This document shows positions 53,063 to 62,810 of a stretch of DNA of 64,000 bases, in pieces. The translations under genes were made by a program, and so were the position numbers. The first letter of the stretch is position 1. Every line of letters begins with the position of its first letter. Under the pieces are notes generated by a model that saw only the letters and a list, made by a program, of their open reading frames with translations, made no database searches and had not been told where the DNA came from. The stretch covers positions 682,001 through 746,000 of the forward strand of contig NZ_JABWQP020000001.1 of NCBI RefSeq assembly GCF_014268505.2. Reading direction: 5' to 3'. Source of the stretch: Pseudomonas khorasanensis. Lineage in GTDB: Bacteria; Pseudomonadota; Gammaproteobacteria; Pseudomonadales; Pseudomonadaceae.

Positions 53063-53679
53063 TGGGCGCCGTTGTTGCGTTGGATACGCTGTTCAATGCC
53101 GGCCAGGTCTGGCGGGGCCGGTCTGCGCCACCGGCGGCCAGTCCACAGCCGACCGGGCATGCGGCGCTGGACGCGGCACTGCCCGGCGGCGGCTGGCCTG
53201 AAGCAGCGTTGAGTGAAATCCTCTTGGCGGGTCCCGGTGTCGGTGAGCTGCAACTGGTCTGGCCGACCCTGGCGCGATTGACGGCGGCGGGCGAGCGCAT
53301 CGTGTTGGTGGCGCCTCCCTTCGTGCCGTACCCGCAGGCCTGGGCCCATGCCGGGGTTGATCTGCGCCAATTGTCGGTGATTCAGGCCAGCGAACGCGAT
53401 GCTCTATGGGCCGCGGAGCAGTGCCTGCGTTCGGGCAGTTGCGGCGCGGTGCTGTGCTGGCCAAACAAGGCGGATGACCGTGCGTTACGGCGTTTGCAGG
53501 TGGCGGCGGAAACCGGCCAGACCCTCGCGTTTGCGTGGCGACCGTTGAGCGAAGCAGTCAACCCGTCGCCGGCGGCGTTGCGGATCGCCATCGACGCCAA
53601 ACCTGCCCAGTTGCGCGTGCTTAAATGCCGTGGCGGCCTGGCGCGCGCGGCCCCGATTGCCCTCACCGTGGGGCATTGA
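53062..53679 (+). CDS. imuA: Translesion synthesis-associated protein ImuA
   Basis: The 205-residue RecA/SulA-like protein is the second gene of the cassette. The segments HAALDAALPGGGWPEAALSEIL and GAVLCWPNK are typical. A Walker A lysine is not conserved in the GxxxxGE segment (AGPGVGELQLVWP), which is normal for ImuA and suggests that it does not hydrolyse ATP like RecA. It is part of the DnaE2/ImuB mutasome. The start overlaps the lexA stop (TGATG). Confidence 0.9.
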   Translation: MGAVVALDTLFNAGQVWRGRSAPPAASPQPTGHAALDAALPGGGWPEAALSEILLAGPGVGELQLVWPTLARLTAAGERIVLVAPPFVPYPQAWAHAGVDLRQLSVIQASERDALWAAEQCLRSGSCGAVLCWPNKADDRALRRLQVAAETGQTLAFAWRPLSEAVNPSPAALRIAIDAKPAQLRVLKCRGGLARAAPIALTVGH

Positions 53680-53686
53680 GGTCTGT

Positions 53687-55102
53687 ATGCGCTGGGTGTG
53701 CATCCTGTTTCCGCAATTGGCCCTCGACGCCGTGCTGCGTCAGCGTCCCGACCCTGAAGAGCCGTTGGTGCTGCTCAGCGGCCCGGCTCAGCGTCGCGTA
53801 CTGCAAGCGGTCAATCCGGCGGCGCGCAAACTGGGCCTGCGTCCCGGGATGTCGATGACCGCCGCGCAGGCCATGAGCAAAGGCTTTGCCACGGCGGATT
53901 ACGAGGTGGCCGAGGTCGGGCACTGGCAGCAATTCCTGGCCGCATGGGCTTATCGTTTCAGTGCCCAGGTCAGCGTGCATTACCCGCGTACCGTGGTCTT
54001 CGAGATCGAGTCGAGCCTCGGTCTGTTCGGTACCTGGCCGCAATTCGAAGCGCGTCTGCGCCAGGAACTGACGGACCTGGGGTTTCGTCACCGCATTGTC
54101 GCCGCCCCGAATCCTGTGGCGGCACGGGTGTTGGCCAATGCCTACGATGGTCTGGTGGTGCCGGACGGCGAAGCCTTGCAGCATCACCTCGGGCAATTGC
54201 CAGTCGACCGTGTCGGGCTGGAGCCGAGTGTGGCCACGGCGTTGTCGCGCATGGGCCTGCGCAATCTCAGCCAGGTGCAAAGCCTGCCGCGTCAGGCGCT
54301 GGCGCGGCGTTTCGAAGCGCAGATGCTCAAGCATCTCGACACACTGTTCGGCGCGCGACCTTTGGCGCTGGCGTTCTACCTGCCGCCGGACCGTTTCGAT
54401 ACCCGCATCGAACTCAATTTCGACGTGCAGTCCCATCAAGCCTTGCTGTTTCCGTTACGGCGTCTGACCGGCGATCTGTCGGCGTTTCTCTGCGGCCGCG
54501 ACAGTGGCGTGCAGCGCTTCGATCTACATCTGGAACACGCCGGCCTGCCGGACACGGTGATCAAGGTCGGCCTGCTCAGTGCCGAGCGTGATGCGGCGAT
54601 GCTCTTTGAACTGGCGCGGGGTCGGCTGGAGCAGGTGCAAGTCGAGGCGCCGGTGCGCGGTTTTCGCCTGCGCGCCGAAGATCTGCCGAGCTTCGTGCCG
54701 CAGTTTCAGGAACTGTTCGACGAGCGCCCGCAGCAAACCTTGCCCTGGGAGCAATTGCGCGAACGCCTGCGCGCACGGTTGGGCGATGAGGCGGTGCAAG
54801 GGCTGCGTTTTCAGGCCGATCATCGTCCCGAGTGCGCCTGGCAGAACACCGTCGATAAATTGCCCTGTACCGGTTTGCCCAACGTCCAGCGTCCGGGCTG
54901 GTTGCTCAACGAACCGCAAAGCGTGCCGGAGGGTTCGGCGCGAATTCTCATGGGGCCGGAGCGCATCGAATCCGGGTGGTGGGACGGTGGGGATGTGCGT
55001 CGTGACTATTACCTGATCCAGAATCGCGCCGGTCAGCAGGGATGGGCCTGGCGGGCGGTGGGCGAGGGCGGTCCGCTGTGGCTGCAGGGCTGGTTCGCAT
55101 GA
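53687..55102 (+). CDS. imuB: ImuB, non-catalytic Y-family polymerase homologue
   Basis: The 471-residue Y-family protein from [17 protein letters not shown]. The catalytic acidic residues of active Y-family polymerases are missing: the first DxD-type motif reads FPQLALDAV and the second reads [11 protein letters not shown]. This is the hallmark of ImuB, an adaptor that links DnaE2 to the beta clamp. GAGG lies before the ATG at 53687, 7 nt after imuA. The stop overlaps the dnaE2 start (ATGA). Confidence 0.92.
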   Translation: MRWVCILFPQLALDAVLRQRPDPEEPLVLLSGPAQRRVLQAVNPAARKLGLRPGMSMTAAQAMSKGFATADYEVAEVGHWQQFLAAWAYRFSAQVSVHYPRTVVFEIESSLGLFGTWPQFEARLRQELTDLGFRHRIVAAPNPVAARVLANAYDGLVVPDGEALQHHLGQLPVDRVGLEPSVATALSRMGLRNLSQVQSLPRQALARRFEAQMLKHLDTLFGARPLALAFYLPPDRFDTRIELNFDVQSHQALLFPLRRLTGDLSAFLCGRDSGVQRFDLHLEHAGLPDTVIKVGLLSAERDAAMLFELARGRLEQVQVEAPVRGFRLRAEDLPSFVPQFQELFDERPQQTLPWEQLRERLRARLGDEAVQGLRFQADHRPECAWQNTVDKLPCTGLPNVQRPGWLLNEPQSVPEGSARILMGPERIESGWWDGGDVRRDYYLIQNRAGQQGWAWRAVGEGGPLWLQGWFA

Positions 55103-58100
55103 GCGCCGGTTACGCCGAACTGCATTGCCTGTCGAACTTCAGTTTCCAGCACGGAGCCTCCAGCGCACTCGAACTGTTTCAGCGGGCGAAACAACACGGC
55201 TATCAGGCGCTGGCGATTACTGATGAATGCACATTGGCCGGGATCGTTCGCGCCTGGCAAGCGGCCAAGTCCGTCGAGTTGCCGCTGATCATCGGCAGCG
55301 AAATTCGCATCGACAACGGCCCGAAACTGGTCCTGTTGGTAGAGAACATTGGCGGTTATCACGCCCTGTGCGGCTTGATCACCCGGGCCCGGCGGCGCAC
55401 TCGGAAAGGCCAGTATCAGGTGCTGCGCGAAGACTTCGACGAAGCGCTGCCGGGGCTGTTGGTATTGTGGGTGCCGGACTCACTGGATGACAGGGAAGAA
55501 GGCGCCTGGCTGAAACAGACGTTCGGCGAGCGTCTATGGCTGGCGGTACAACTGCATCGCGGGCAGGACGATCAACAGCGGCTGGCGGCGTTGTCGAGCC
55601 TGGCGGCCGAACTGCAGATTCCGGCGGTCGCCAGTGGCGATGTGCACATGCATGCCCGGGGTCGCCGCGCCTTGCAGGACACCATGACCGCGATCCGTCA
55701 TCACGTCCCGGTGGCCGAGGCAGGTTTGCGCCTGCACCCCAATGGCGAACGGCATCTGCGCAGTGTCGAGGTGCTGCGTGAGTTATATCCGCCGGCCTTG
55801 TTGGAGGCGTCAGTAGAACTGGCCCGGCGCTGCACGTTCGAGCTGGGCGAGTTGCGTTATCAGTACCCCAGGGAACTGGTGCCCGAGGGCCATAGCGCCA
55901 GTTCATGGTTGCGTCGTCTGACCAAGCAGGGCATCGCCTGGCGCTGGGCAAAAGGCGCGCCTTTCAAAGTGCTGAGGCAGATCAATAAAGAATTGAAGCT
56001 GATCGCCGAACTCGGCTACGAAAGTTACTTCCTGACCGTACACGACGTGGTCAGATTTGCCCGCAAACAACACATCCTCTGCCAGGGGCGCGGTTCGGCG
56101 GCGAACTCGGCGGTGTGTTTTGCCTTGGGCATCACCGAAATTGACCCGGACCGCACCACGTTGCTGTTCGAGCGTTTCATGTCCAGAGAGCGCAACGAGC
56201 CGCCGGACATCGACGTCGATTTTGAGCACGAACGCCGCGAAGAAGTCCTGCAATACGTGTTCAACCGTTATGGTCGCCGGCGCGCGGCGCTGACGGCGGT
56301 GGTCAGCACTTATCACGCCACCGGCGCCGTGCGTGACGTGGCCAAGGCGCTGGGCCTGCCGCCGGATCAGATCAACGCGCTGGCCGATTGCTGTGGTCGC
56401 TGGAGCGATGAAACGCCGCCGCTGGAACGCCTGCGCGAGGGCGGTTTCGACCCCGACAGTCCGGTGTTGCGCCGGGTGCTGAGCCTGACCGGGCAACTGA
56501 TCGGTTTCCCCCGGCATCTGTCGCAGCATCCCGGCGGCTTTGTGATTTCCGAACAACCACTGGACACCCTGGTGCCGGTCGAAAACGCGGCGATGGCCGA
56601 TCGTACGATCATTCAGTGGGACAAGGACGACCTCGATGCGGTCGGTCTGCTCAAGGTGGATATCCTTGCACTGGGCATGCTCAGTGCGATCCGCCGCTGC
56701 TTCGATCTGCTGCGTCGCCATCGCGATCAGAATTTGAGCCTGGCGACGATCCCCGCCGAAGACAAACCCACCTACGAGATGATCAGCCGCGCCGATACCG
56801 TCGGCGTGTTTCAGATCGAGTCGCGGGCGCAGATGTCGATGCTGCCGCGCCTCAAGCCTGCGACGTTTTACGATCTGGTGATCGAAGTCGCGATCGTGCG
56901 GCCCGGGCCGATTCAAGGCGGCATGGTCCATCCGTACCTGCGTCGGCGGAACAAGGAGGAAGAAGAAACCTATCCTTCGCCAGCACTCAAGGTCGTGCTG
57001 GAAAGGACCCTTGGCGTGCCGCTGTTCCAGGAACAGGTCATGCAGATCGCCATCGTGGCGGCCGATTACAGCCCCGGCGAGGCCGATCAGTTACGCCGTT
57101 CCATGGCCGCCTGGAAACGCCATGGCGGCCTGGAGCCGCACAAGGAGCGGCTCGCCGCCGGCATGAAGAAAAACGGTTATACGCCCGAGTTCGCCGCGCA
57201 GATTTTCGAGCAGATCAAAGGGTTCGGCAGTTACGGTTTCCCCGAGTCCCACGCCGCCAGTTTCGCCTTGCTGACCTACGCCAGTTGCTGGCTCAAATGC
57301 CACGAACCGGCGGCGTTCGCCTGTGCGCTGATCAACAGCTGGCCGATGGGTTTTTACAGTCCGGACCAGATTCTTCAGGATGCACGCCGGCATCAATTGC
57401 AGATCCGCCCGGTGGATGTGCGGGCCAGCGACTGGGATTGCAGCCTGGAACCGCTGAGCGCCGGGCAACCGGCGATTCGCATGGGCCTGCGCATGATCAA
57501 GGGGTTTCGCGAAGAAGACGCCCGGCGCATCGAAACGGCGCGTGAGCGCGGGGCATTTGCCGATGTCGCCGATCTGAGCGAACGCGCAGCTCTGGACAGT
57601 CGCGCGCAGGCGCTGCTGGCGGACTCCGGTGCCTTGCGCGGTCTGGCCGGGCACCGCCACCGCGCGCGTTGGGAAGTGGCGGGGGTGCAGAAGCAACTCG
57701 GCCTGTTTGCCGGCCTGCCCAATGAGGAGGAGTCCCAGGTCGTGCTGCCCAAACCCAGCGTTGGCGAAGATTTGCACGCTGATTACGCCACGGTGGGCAC
57801 CACGCTGGGGCCGCATCCGCTGGCCTTGCTGCGCGGCGAATTGCAGGCGCGGCGTTGCCGCAGTTCACGGGAATTGCAGGATATTGAGCACGGCAGGCCA
57901 GTGAGCGTGGCCGGGCTGGTCACCGGACGGCAACGCCCCGGTACGGCCAGCGGCGTGACGTTCGTGACCCTGGAAGATGAGTTCGGCAACGTCAACGTCG
58001 TGGTCTGGCGTGATCTGGCCGAACGCCAGCGGCAGGTGCTGGTCGGTTCGCAGTTGCTCAGGGTCGATGGTCGCTGGGAACGCGAAGGCGACGTGCGACA

Positions 58101-58176
58101 CCTGATCGCCGGCCGCCTGAGCGACCTCAGCCCGCTGCTCAACGGGATCCGGGTGCAGAGCCGGGATTTCCATTAA
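55099..58176 (+). CDS. dnaE2: Error-prone DNA polymerase DnaE2
   Basis: The 1,025-residue C-family polymerase has an N-terminal PHP domain ([22 protein letters not shown]), palm aspartates in [13 protein letters not shown] (about residue 369), finger motifs ([15 protein letters not shown]), a helix-hairpin-helix region and a C-terminal OB fold ([18 protein letters not shown]). Its length and lack of the tau-binding tail of DnaE1 fit DnaE2. It performs translesion synthesis and induced mutagenesis with ImuA and ImuB. It overlaps imuB by 4 bp and is the last gene of the cassette. Confidence 0.95.
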   Translation: MSAGYAELHCLSNFSFQHGASSALELFQRAKQHGYQALAITDECTLAGIVRAWQAAKSVELPLIIGSEIRIDNGPKLVLLVENIGGYHALCGLITRARRRTRKGQYQVLREDFDEALPGLLVLWVPDSLDDREEGAWLKQTFGERLWLAVQLHRGQDDQQRLAALSSLAAELQIPAVASGDVHMHARGRRALQDTMTAIRHHVPVAEAGLRLHPNGERHLRSVEVLRELYPPALLEASVELARRCTFELGELRYQYPRELVPEGHSASSWLRRLTKQGIAWRWAKGAPFKVLRQINKELKLIAELGYESYFLTVHDVVRFARKQHILCQGRGSAANSAVCFALGITEIDPDRTTLLFERFMSRERNEPPDIDVDFEHERREEVLQYVFNRYGRRRAALTAVVSTYHATGAVRDVAKALGLPPDQINALADCCGRWSDETPPLERLREGGFDPDSPVLRRVLSLTGQLIGFPRHLSQHPGGFVISEQPLDTLVPVENAAMADRTIIQWDKDDLDAVGLLKVDILALGMLSAIRRCFDLLRRHRDQNLSLATIPAEDKPTYEMISRADTVGVFQIESRAQMSMLPRLKPATFYDLVIEVAIVRPGPIQGGMVHPYLRRRNKEEEETYPSPALKVVLERTLGVPLFQEQVMQIAIVAADYSPGEADQLRRSMAAWKRHGGLEPHKERLAAGMKKNGYTPEFAAQIFEQIKGFGSYGFPESHAASFALLTYASCWLKCHEPAAFACALINSWPMGFYSPDQILQDARRHQLQIRPVDVRASDWDCSLEPLSAGQPAIRMGLRMIKGFREEDARRIETARERGAFADVADLSERAALDSRAQALLADSGALRGLAGHRHRARWEVAGVQKQLGLFAGLPNEEESQVVLPKPSVGEDLHADYATVGTTLGPHPLALLRGELQARRCRSSRELQDIEHGRPVSVAGLVTGRQRPGTASGVTFVTLEDEFGNVNVVVWRDLAERQRQVLVGSQLLRVDGRWEREGDVRHLIAGRLSDLSPLLNGIRVQSRDFH

Positions 58177-58183
58177 GGCGCCT

Positions 58184-58294
58184 GATCGTTCCCTCATCTC
58201 GCGTGGTCGCGTGACAACACCTCCTGTGACGCTCTGCATCACAGCGGACGCGGGCGTCCATGGCTGCATTCCCACGCAGAGCGTGGGCACGATC
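58184..58294. repeat. Palindromic intergenic repeat after dnaE2
   Basis: The element has inverted ends (GATCGT at 58184 and ACGATC at 58289) and internal hairpins TGTGACGCTCTGCATCACA and CCCACGCAGAGCGTGGG. It belongs to the Pseudomonas family that reads CCCACGCTCTGCGTGGG. It lies in the 130-bp convergent gap between dnaE2 and the flavin reductase gene and probably helps end both transcripts. Confidence 0.75.
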
Positions 58295-58306
58295 AACAAT
58301 CAACCA

Positions 58307-58966
58307 TCAACGCTGCGGCCAGCACCGTTCGCCGCCGCCAGGCGCTTGTGTCCAGGCTTGCAGGGAGCGGGTCGGCAAGTCGAAGTATTCGCGGGTGCGC
58401 GCATACCCATGGCCACCCATTCGGCCGATCGCGTCCAGCCCCAGTTGATCGATGTACAGCGTTTTCGGATCGATCAGCTCATCGCGCACGTGCGCCATCA
58501 GCACTTCGCCAAAAATGATCTCGCGTGATTGACCGATGTTCAGCGCCATCATCCGTCGGCATTCCAGTGCCACCGGGGCCTCGCCAATGCGTGGGCATTT
58601 CACGGCGGTACCGGGAATGGCAGTCAGGCCGGCGGCAGTCAATTCATCGAAGCCCGGAGCAAACGGCACGGCGCAGACATTCATCGCTTCCACCAGCGCA
58701 TCGCTGACGATGTTCACGGTGAATTCCTGATTCAGCTGAATATTGCGCGTAGTGTCTTTGGGGCTTTGATCGCCATAATTCTCGACGCCCAGGGCCAGAA
58801 TCGGTGGATCGGCCGACAGCGCATTGAAGAAACTGAACGGCGCGGCATTGACCCGGCCCTCGCCATCAATGGTGGTGACCAGCGCAATGGGCCGAGGCAC
58901 GACGCTGCCGATGAGGATCTTGTATTTTTCCCGTGGGCTGAGCTGGCTGAAATCGAAGCTGTGCAT
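58307..58966 (-). CDS. Flavin reductase-domain (split-barrel FMN) protein
   Basis: The 219-residue protein opens with SPREKYKILIGSVVPRPIALVTT, then NAAPFSFFNALSADPPILALGV and FTVNIVSDALVEAMN, the pattern of the FMN-binding DIM6/NTAB flavin-reductase family. It may supply reduced flavin to a monooxygenase or be a stand-alone reductase. It is the last gene of the minus-strand operon, 34 bp after the amidohydrolase gene. No partner monooxygenase is visible in the window. Confidence 0.86.
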   Translation of the reverse strand: MHSFDFSQLSPREKYKILIGSVVPRPIALVTTIDGEGRVNAAPFSFFNALSADPPILALGVENYGDQSPKDTTRNIQLNQEFTVNIVSDALVEAMNVCAVPFAPGFDELTAAGLTAIPGTAVKCPRIGEAPVALECRRMMALNIGQSREIIFGEVLMAHVRDELIDPKTLYIDQLGLDAIGRMGGHGYARTREYFDLPTRSLQAWTQAPGGGERCWPQR

Positions 58967-58990
58967 GGCAGATATCTCTAGGCAAGTGGA

Positions 58991-59030
58991 TCAATCGCGC
59001 TCAATCGCGCTCAATCGCGCTCAATGGCGC
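58991..59030 (-). repeat. Four tandem 10-bp repeats at the amidohydrolase stop codon
   Basis: TCAATCGCGC is repeated three times exactly (58991-59020) and a fourth copy has one change (TCAATGGCGC). On the coding strand each unit ends in TGA; the in-frame stop of the amidohydrolase is the one in the third copy. Gain or loss of a unit would shift the frame and change the C-terminus. Confidence 0.9.
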
Positions 59031-60485
59031 GTCGGCGCTGTAATCGTCGGCAAACGGGATGGCCGGCTGGAACAGGGTTTTCCAGTCCGGTCGGGCAAAC
59101 GCCCGGTCGCTGTGGCTGCGCATCAGTTTTTCGTATTGGCGTTGGGCCTGGCGTTGCAGGGCGCAGTAATCGACGCCGCTGACCTGGCCGTCCTGCATCA
59201 CACAGCGACCATCGATGTAACTGGCGATGCAATCATCACCGCGCCCGGCCAGCAGCAGGTTTTTAAGCGGGTCGAATAACGGCCCCAGGTGCAGGCCGCG
59301 CAGGCTGAACACGTGGATGTCGGCTTTGGCGCCGGGAGCCAGACGGCCGAGATCATCGCGCCCCAAAGCCCGGGCACCGCCGAGCGTCGCCGCGTTGTAT
59401 AAATCGAGGCTGCCGGTCAGCGACGCGCCGCCTTCCATCAGCCGTGCGATGTTCAAGCCGTGGCGCATGTTTTCCAGCAGATCCGCCGGCCAGGTATCGG
59501 TGCCGAGGGCGAAGTTGATGCCCTTGGCGCGGTAGCGGCCGAACGAGTTCAGCGCCTCGCCGTCGCGGGCGAACACGAGCGGGCAGTGCACCAGACTCGC
59601 GCCGCCATCGATGACTCGCTGCAGGTCGTCATCGCCATCGGTGTAAATGCCATGGGGCAGCAGACTGCGTGGCGTCAGCAGGTCCAGTGCCTGCAACCAG
59701 CCCAACGGCGACTTGCCACGCAATCGCTTGACCATCGCCACTTCGCCAGGCGCCTGGCAGCAATGCAGACGCATCGGTGCATGCAGTTCACGGCTCAACG
59801 CCGAGGTGCGTTGCAGCAAGGCCGGCGTGCAGGTCTGAATGCGATCGGGTAATAACGCACCACGAATCAGCCCGTCATGCGCGCCGTCGAACGCCTTGAA
59901 AAAGCGTTCAGCCGCCGCCAGTCCTGCGAGCCCACGCTCCTCGTCCCAGTGATGGGCGAGGCTGCCGTCGGCACGCCAGTAGCTCATGCCGCTCATGTAG
60001 CAGGGGCCAAGGTACGTGCGTAAACCGAGCTCGCCAGCCACTTCGGCGACGCCGGCAAATTCGTCGAAGGTTTCCGCCCACTCGCGGTAATACATCGAGG
60101 TGATCGGCATCGCCGTGGTGATGCCGTTGCGGATCAACTGAGTGAACGCGTAGCGGTATTTGAATACCTCTTCTTCGGGACTGTAGGTCTCGCGCGGGCC
60201 TGCAGCGAGATACTCCGCCGACCACATCCGGCCCATCGCGCGCTCGTCGCCGTTATCGAGGGTCAATACCGTGGAGTCGAGATCGCCAAGTGCATCCAGA
60301 TCAATGAACCCCGGGCCGATCAGCGCATTGCCGTAGTCGATCCATTGGTCCACCGGGCCTGGATAACCACGGCCGACAAACTCGATGCGCGACCCTGCAA
60401 ACACCACCTCACCGTCACGCCACAGCACATGCCCCGTGCCGTCAAAGCCGACCACGCAACTGGCCTTCAGGCCGATACGTTTCAC
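59001..60485 (-). CDS. Amidohydrolase-superfamily protein lacking the HxH motif
   Basis: The 494-residue protein has the amidohydrolase layout with an N-terminal beta-domain and TIM barrel. The usual first-strand HxH metal site is absent: GPGFIDLDALGDLDSTVL (57-74) has Asp residues where the His pair should be. Later ligands seem present: His241 (RLHCCQ), His278 (LPHGIY) and Asp330 (GTDTW). It resembles the chlorohydrolase/deaminase branch. It may use an altered metal site or be non-catalytic. The gene overlaps the CodA-like gene by 4 bp, so both act on one pathway. Confidence 0.82.
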   Translation of the reverse strand: MKRIGLKASCVVGFDGTGHVLWRDGEVVFAGSRIEFVGRGYPGPVDQWIDYGNALIGPGFIDLDALGDLDSTVLTLDNGDERAMGRMWSAEYLAAGPRETYSPEEEVFKYRYAFTQLIRNGITTAMPITSMYYREWAETFDEFAGVAEVAGELGLRTYLGPCYMSGMSYWRADGSLAHHWDEERGLAGLAAAERFFKAFDGAHDGLIRGALLPDRIQTCTPALLQRTSALSRELHAPMRLHCCQAPGEVAMVKRLRGKSPLGWLQALDLLTPRSLLPHGIYTDGDDDLQRVIDGGASLVHCPLVFARDGEALNSFGRYRAKGINFALGTDTWPADLLENMRHGLNIARLMEGGASLTGSLDLYNAATLGGARALGRDDLGRLAPGAKADIHVFSLRGLHLGPLFDPLKNLLLAGRGDDCIASYIDGRCVMQDGQVSGVDYCALQRQAQRQYEKLMRSHSDRAFARPDWKTLFQPAIPFADDYSADAPLSAIERD

Positions 60486-61678
60486 AAACGGCTGCTCAGC
60501 AAGCGACCGCCGCTGGCGATCAGTTCACCGCCGCGATAAACCTGACGCAGCGGGCGCGAAACAACAGCCTCGCCAAGGGTCTCCACGGGCATCAACAGAA
60601 AGTCCGCGCGCCGGCCCATGGCGAAACCATAATCCTCAAGCCCCAGCGCTTGCGCGCCATTCACCGTGGCCGCGTCAAACGCCGCTGCCAGCTCCTCGTC
60701 CTTGCCCAGATCAAAACGAAAGGCCAGCAACATCGCCCGCTCAAGCATGTCGCCATTGCCCATCGGCGACCACGCATCGCGAATGCCGTCGGAGCCCAGA
60801 CAGACATTCACGCCGGTTTCACGCAGGGCCAGAAACGGCGGCACCGCGCAATCGGCCGGGGCCGAACTCATCAACGAAATCCCCAGTGCCGCCAAGCGTT
60901 GCGCAACGGGCTTGACCTGAGCCCATGGCAGCATGCCGAGGCAATAGGCATGGCTGATCATGACCCGGTTCTGCAGGCCGAAACGCTCGGTGTAGTCAGC
61001 TATCAGTGCCACTTGCCATACGCCCAACTCACCTTTGTCGTGCAGATGAATATCGACGCCACGACCAAATTCAGCGGCGAGCCTGAACACAATATCCAGC
61101 TGTGCAACCGGGTCATTGTCGATGCCGCATGGGTCGAGACCACCGACGTTTTCCACGCCCAGTAACATGGCTTCGCGCATCAGTTCGGCGGTACCGGGGC
61201 GGCTGATCAGCCCGGTTTGCGGAAACACCACCAGTTGCAGGTCAATCAAGTCCCGGTAGCGTTCACGCAGTTGTTGCATGGCCTCGACATGGCGCAGGCC
61301 GAATTCCGGATCGATGTCGACGTGACAGCGCATCGTCAGTGAACCGCGAGCGATGCAGTTTTCCAGCAGCGCTCCGGCGCGCTCGGCGATGGGCGCTTGT
61401 ACTTCCCGCAGGACGCGGCGTTCGTTGCTGATGTAATCCTTGAGTGTCGGGCCGGCGCTATTCGGGCGCCACGGCTGGCCGTAAAGGGTTTTGTCGAGGT
61501 GGACGTGGCTTTCCACCAGCGCGCAGGTCAGCATCTGGTTGTGGCCATCGACATCGCTGGCCGCCAAGGGTGTATCGCACGCCGGGCGGCGTTGGCTGAG
61601 CACGCCGTTTTCGATCAGCAGGTCCTCGGCGGGCGCGCCGTAGGGGCGCACATTGCGTAGCCAGTGTCGCTGGGTCAT
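60482..61678 (-). CDS. Cytosine deaminase-like (CodA-type) amidohydrolase
   Basis: The 398-residue protein keeps every metal and catalytic residue of CodA at comparable spacing: His58 and His60 (ESHVHLDKT), His211 and His213 with Glu217 (IHLHDKGE), His243 (ISHAY) and Asp297 (GSDGIRDAW). It should deaminate or hydrolyse a pyrimidine, triazine or related ring amide. The actual substrate may differ from cytosine. It overlaps the next amidohydrolase gene by 4 bp and follows the ABC importer genes, so its substrate is probably imported by that system. Confidence 0.88.
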   Translation of the reverse strand: MTQRHWLRNVRPYGAPAEDLLIENGVLSQRRPACDTPLAASDVDGHNQMLTCALVESHVHLDKTLYGQPWRPNSAGPTLKDYISNERRVLREVQAPIAERAGALLENCIARGSLTMRCHVDIDPEFGLRHVEAMQQLRERYRDLIDLQLVVFPQTGLISRPGTAELMREAMLLGVENVGGLDPCGIDNDPVAQLDIVFRLAAEFGRGVDIHLHDKGELGVWQVALIADYTERFGLQNRVMISHAYCLGMLPWAQVKPVAQRLAALGISLMSSAPADCAVPPFLALRETGVNVCLGSDGIRDAWSPMGNGDMLERAMLLAFRFDLGKDEELAAAFDAATVNGAQALGLEDYGFAMGRRADFLLMPVETLGEAVVSRPLRQVYRGGELIASGGRLLSSRL

Positions 61679-61708
61679 ACAAACCTCGTTCAGGTCTTCA
61701 AGATTTTT

Positions 61709-61728
61709 CCCTCACCCTAGGGTGAGGG
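61709..61728. repeat. Perfect 20-bp palindrome
   Basis: CCCTCACCCTAGGGTGAGGG is its own reverse complement. It lies between the binding-protein gene and the CodA-like gene, and looks like two abutting ends of the CCCTCACCC repeat family. It may act as an mRNA hairpin between transporter and enzyme genes. Confidence 0.85.
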
Positions 61729-61739
61729 CAGCGGTCTGA

Positions 61740-62792
61740 TCAGCCCTTGAGCTTCGACCAGATGCGGTCCTGCAGCTCGCGTGCCTTGTTGCTGCACTCC
61801 TTCTCGGGGCGCAGGCGCGAAGCGTATTCATCCGGCATGTTGATCGCGTCCATGACTTTCCATTTCGGATCGAGCAACGCATCGCTCTGAACCCCGTTGG
61901 CGTAGGCTATGGCGTTGGAGACCGCTGCCGCGTTCTCCGGCTTCATCATCCAGTCGATGAAGATCCTTGCGTTGCCCGGGTGCGGCGCGCTTTTCGGAAC
62001 GGCGAAGTTGTCCTGGAACATCGCCAGGCCCTCACGCGGGTAGACGTACTTGATCGTGCTCTTCTGCAAGGTGGCCCGCGCAGTCGAGCCGTTCCAGTTC
62101 TGCATCATGATCACTTCGCCCGAGGCCATGCGATCCACGGTGTTGTCGGAGCTGTACATCTTCAAAAACGGTTTTTGCTTCTGCAGCAGTTCGAGGATGC
62201 GTTTGGCGTCCTGTGGGTTTTCGCTGCATTCATCAACGTTCAGGTAATGGCTGGCGGCGTTGATCACGCTGCTTGAGGTGTCGAGGGCGGCGAGCTGGCC
62301 ATGCAGCTCTTTGCGCGGCTCGAAGAATTCTTTCCACGAATCATCCAGTTTGCCCCCCGGCACGCGCGCGCTGTCATAGGAAAACCCGGTAGTGCCCCAC
62401 AGGTACGGTGCCGAAAATTTACGACCCGGGTCGAAGACCGGATCACGAAAAGGTTCTTTGACGTACTGGAAATTGCTCAGGCTCGGCGCGTCGATTTCCA
62501 TCAGCAGGTTCTGTTTGATCAGCGTCTGCATGATTGATTGTGACGGCACGATCACGTCATACGCGGCACCGCCGGCCTGCAACTTGGCGAGCAAGGTTTC
62601 GTTGCTGTCGTAGCCGTCCATGGTGACCTTGATGTCGGTCTCTTTTTCGAATTTGCTCAGCAGCTCGACCGGGTAGTAATCGGTCCAGTTGTAGAAAAAC
62701 AATACCTTCGGTTCGGCGGCGTGAGCGCTCATTGCGGTGAAACAACTCAAGGCCAGACCGGACATTGCCAAACGCATGCTTTTGATTTTCAT
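61740..62792 (-). CDS. ABC substrate-binding protein, PotD/PotF (polyamine) class
   Basis: The 350-residue periplasmic protein has a signal peptide (about 1-26, ending AHA) and a type-II binding fold like PotF: LFFYNWTDYYPVELLSKFEKE, YDVIVPSQSIMQTL, PYLWGTTGFSYD, VIMMQNWNGSTARA and ARIFIDWMMKPENAA. The polyamine-type Asp/Glu ligand set cannot be verified by eye. GGAG precedes the ATG. It works with two PotB/PotC-like permeases encoded upstream. Given the deaminases downstream, the cargo may be a cationic nitrogen heterocycle or its amine, not necessarily a polyamine. Confidence 0.9.
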   Translation of the reverse strand: MKIKSMRLAMSGLALSCFTAMSAHAAEPKVLFFYNWTDYYPVELLSKFEKETDIKVTMDGYDSNETLLAKLQAGGAAYDVIVPSQSIMQTLIKQNLLMEIDAPSLSNFQYVKEPFRDPVFDPGRKFSAPYLWGTTGFSYDSARVPGGKLDDSWKEFFEPRKELHGQLAALDTSSSVINAASHYLNVDECSENPQDAKRILELLQKQKPFLKMYSSDNTVDRMASGEVIMMQNWNGSTARATLQKSTIKYVYPREGLAMFQDNFAVPKSAPHPGNARIFIDWMMKPENAAAVSNAIAYANGVQSDALLDPKWKVMDAINMPDEYASRLRPEKECSNKARELQDRIWSKLKG

Positions 62793-62810
62793 GAACAGAG
62801 CGCTCCAGGT

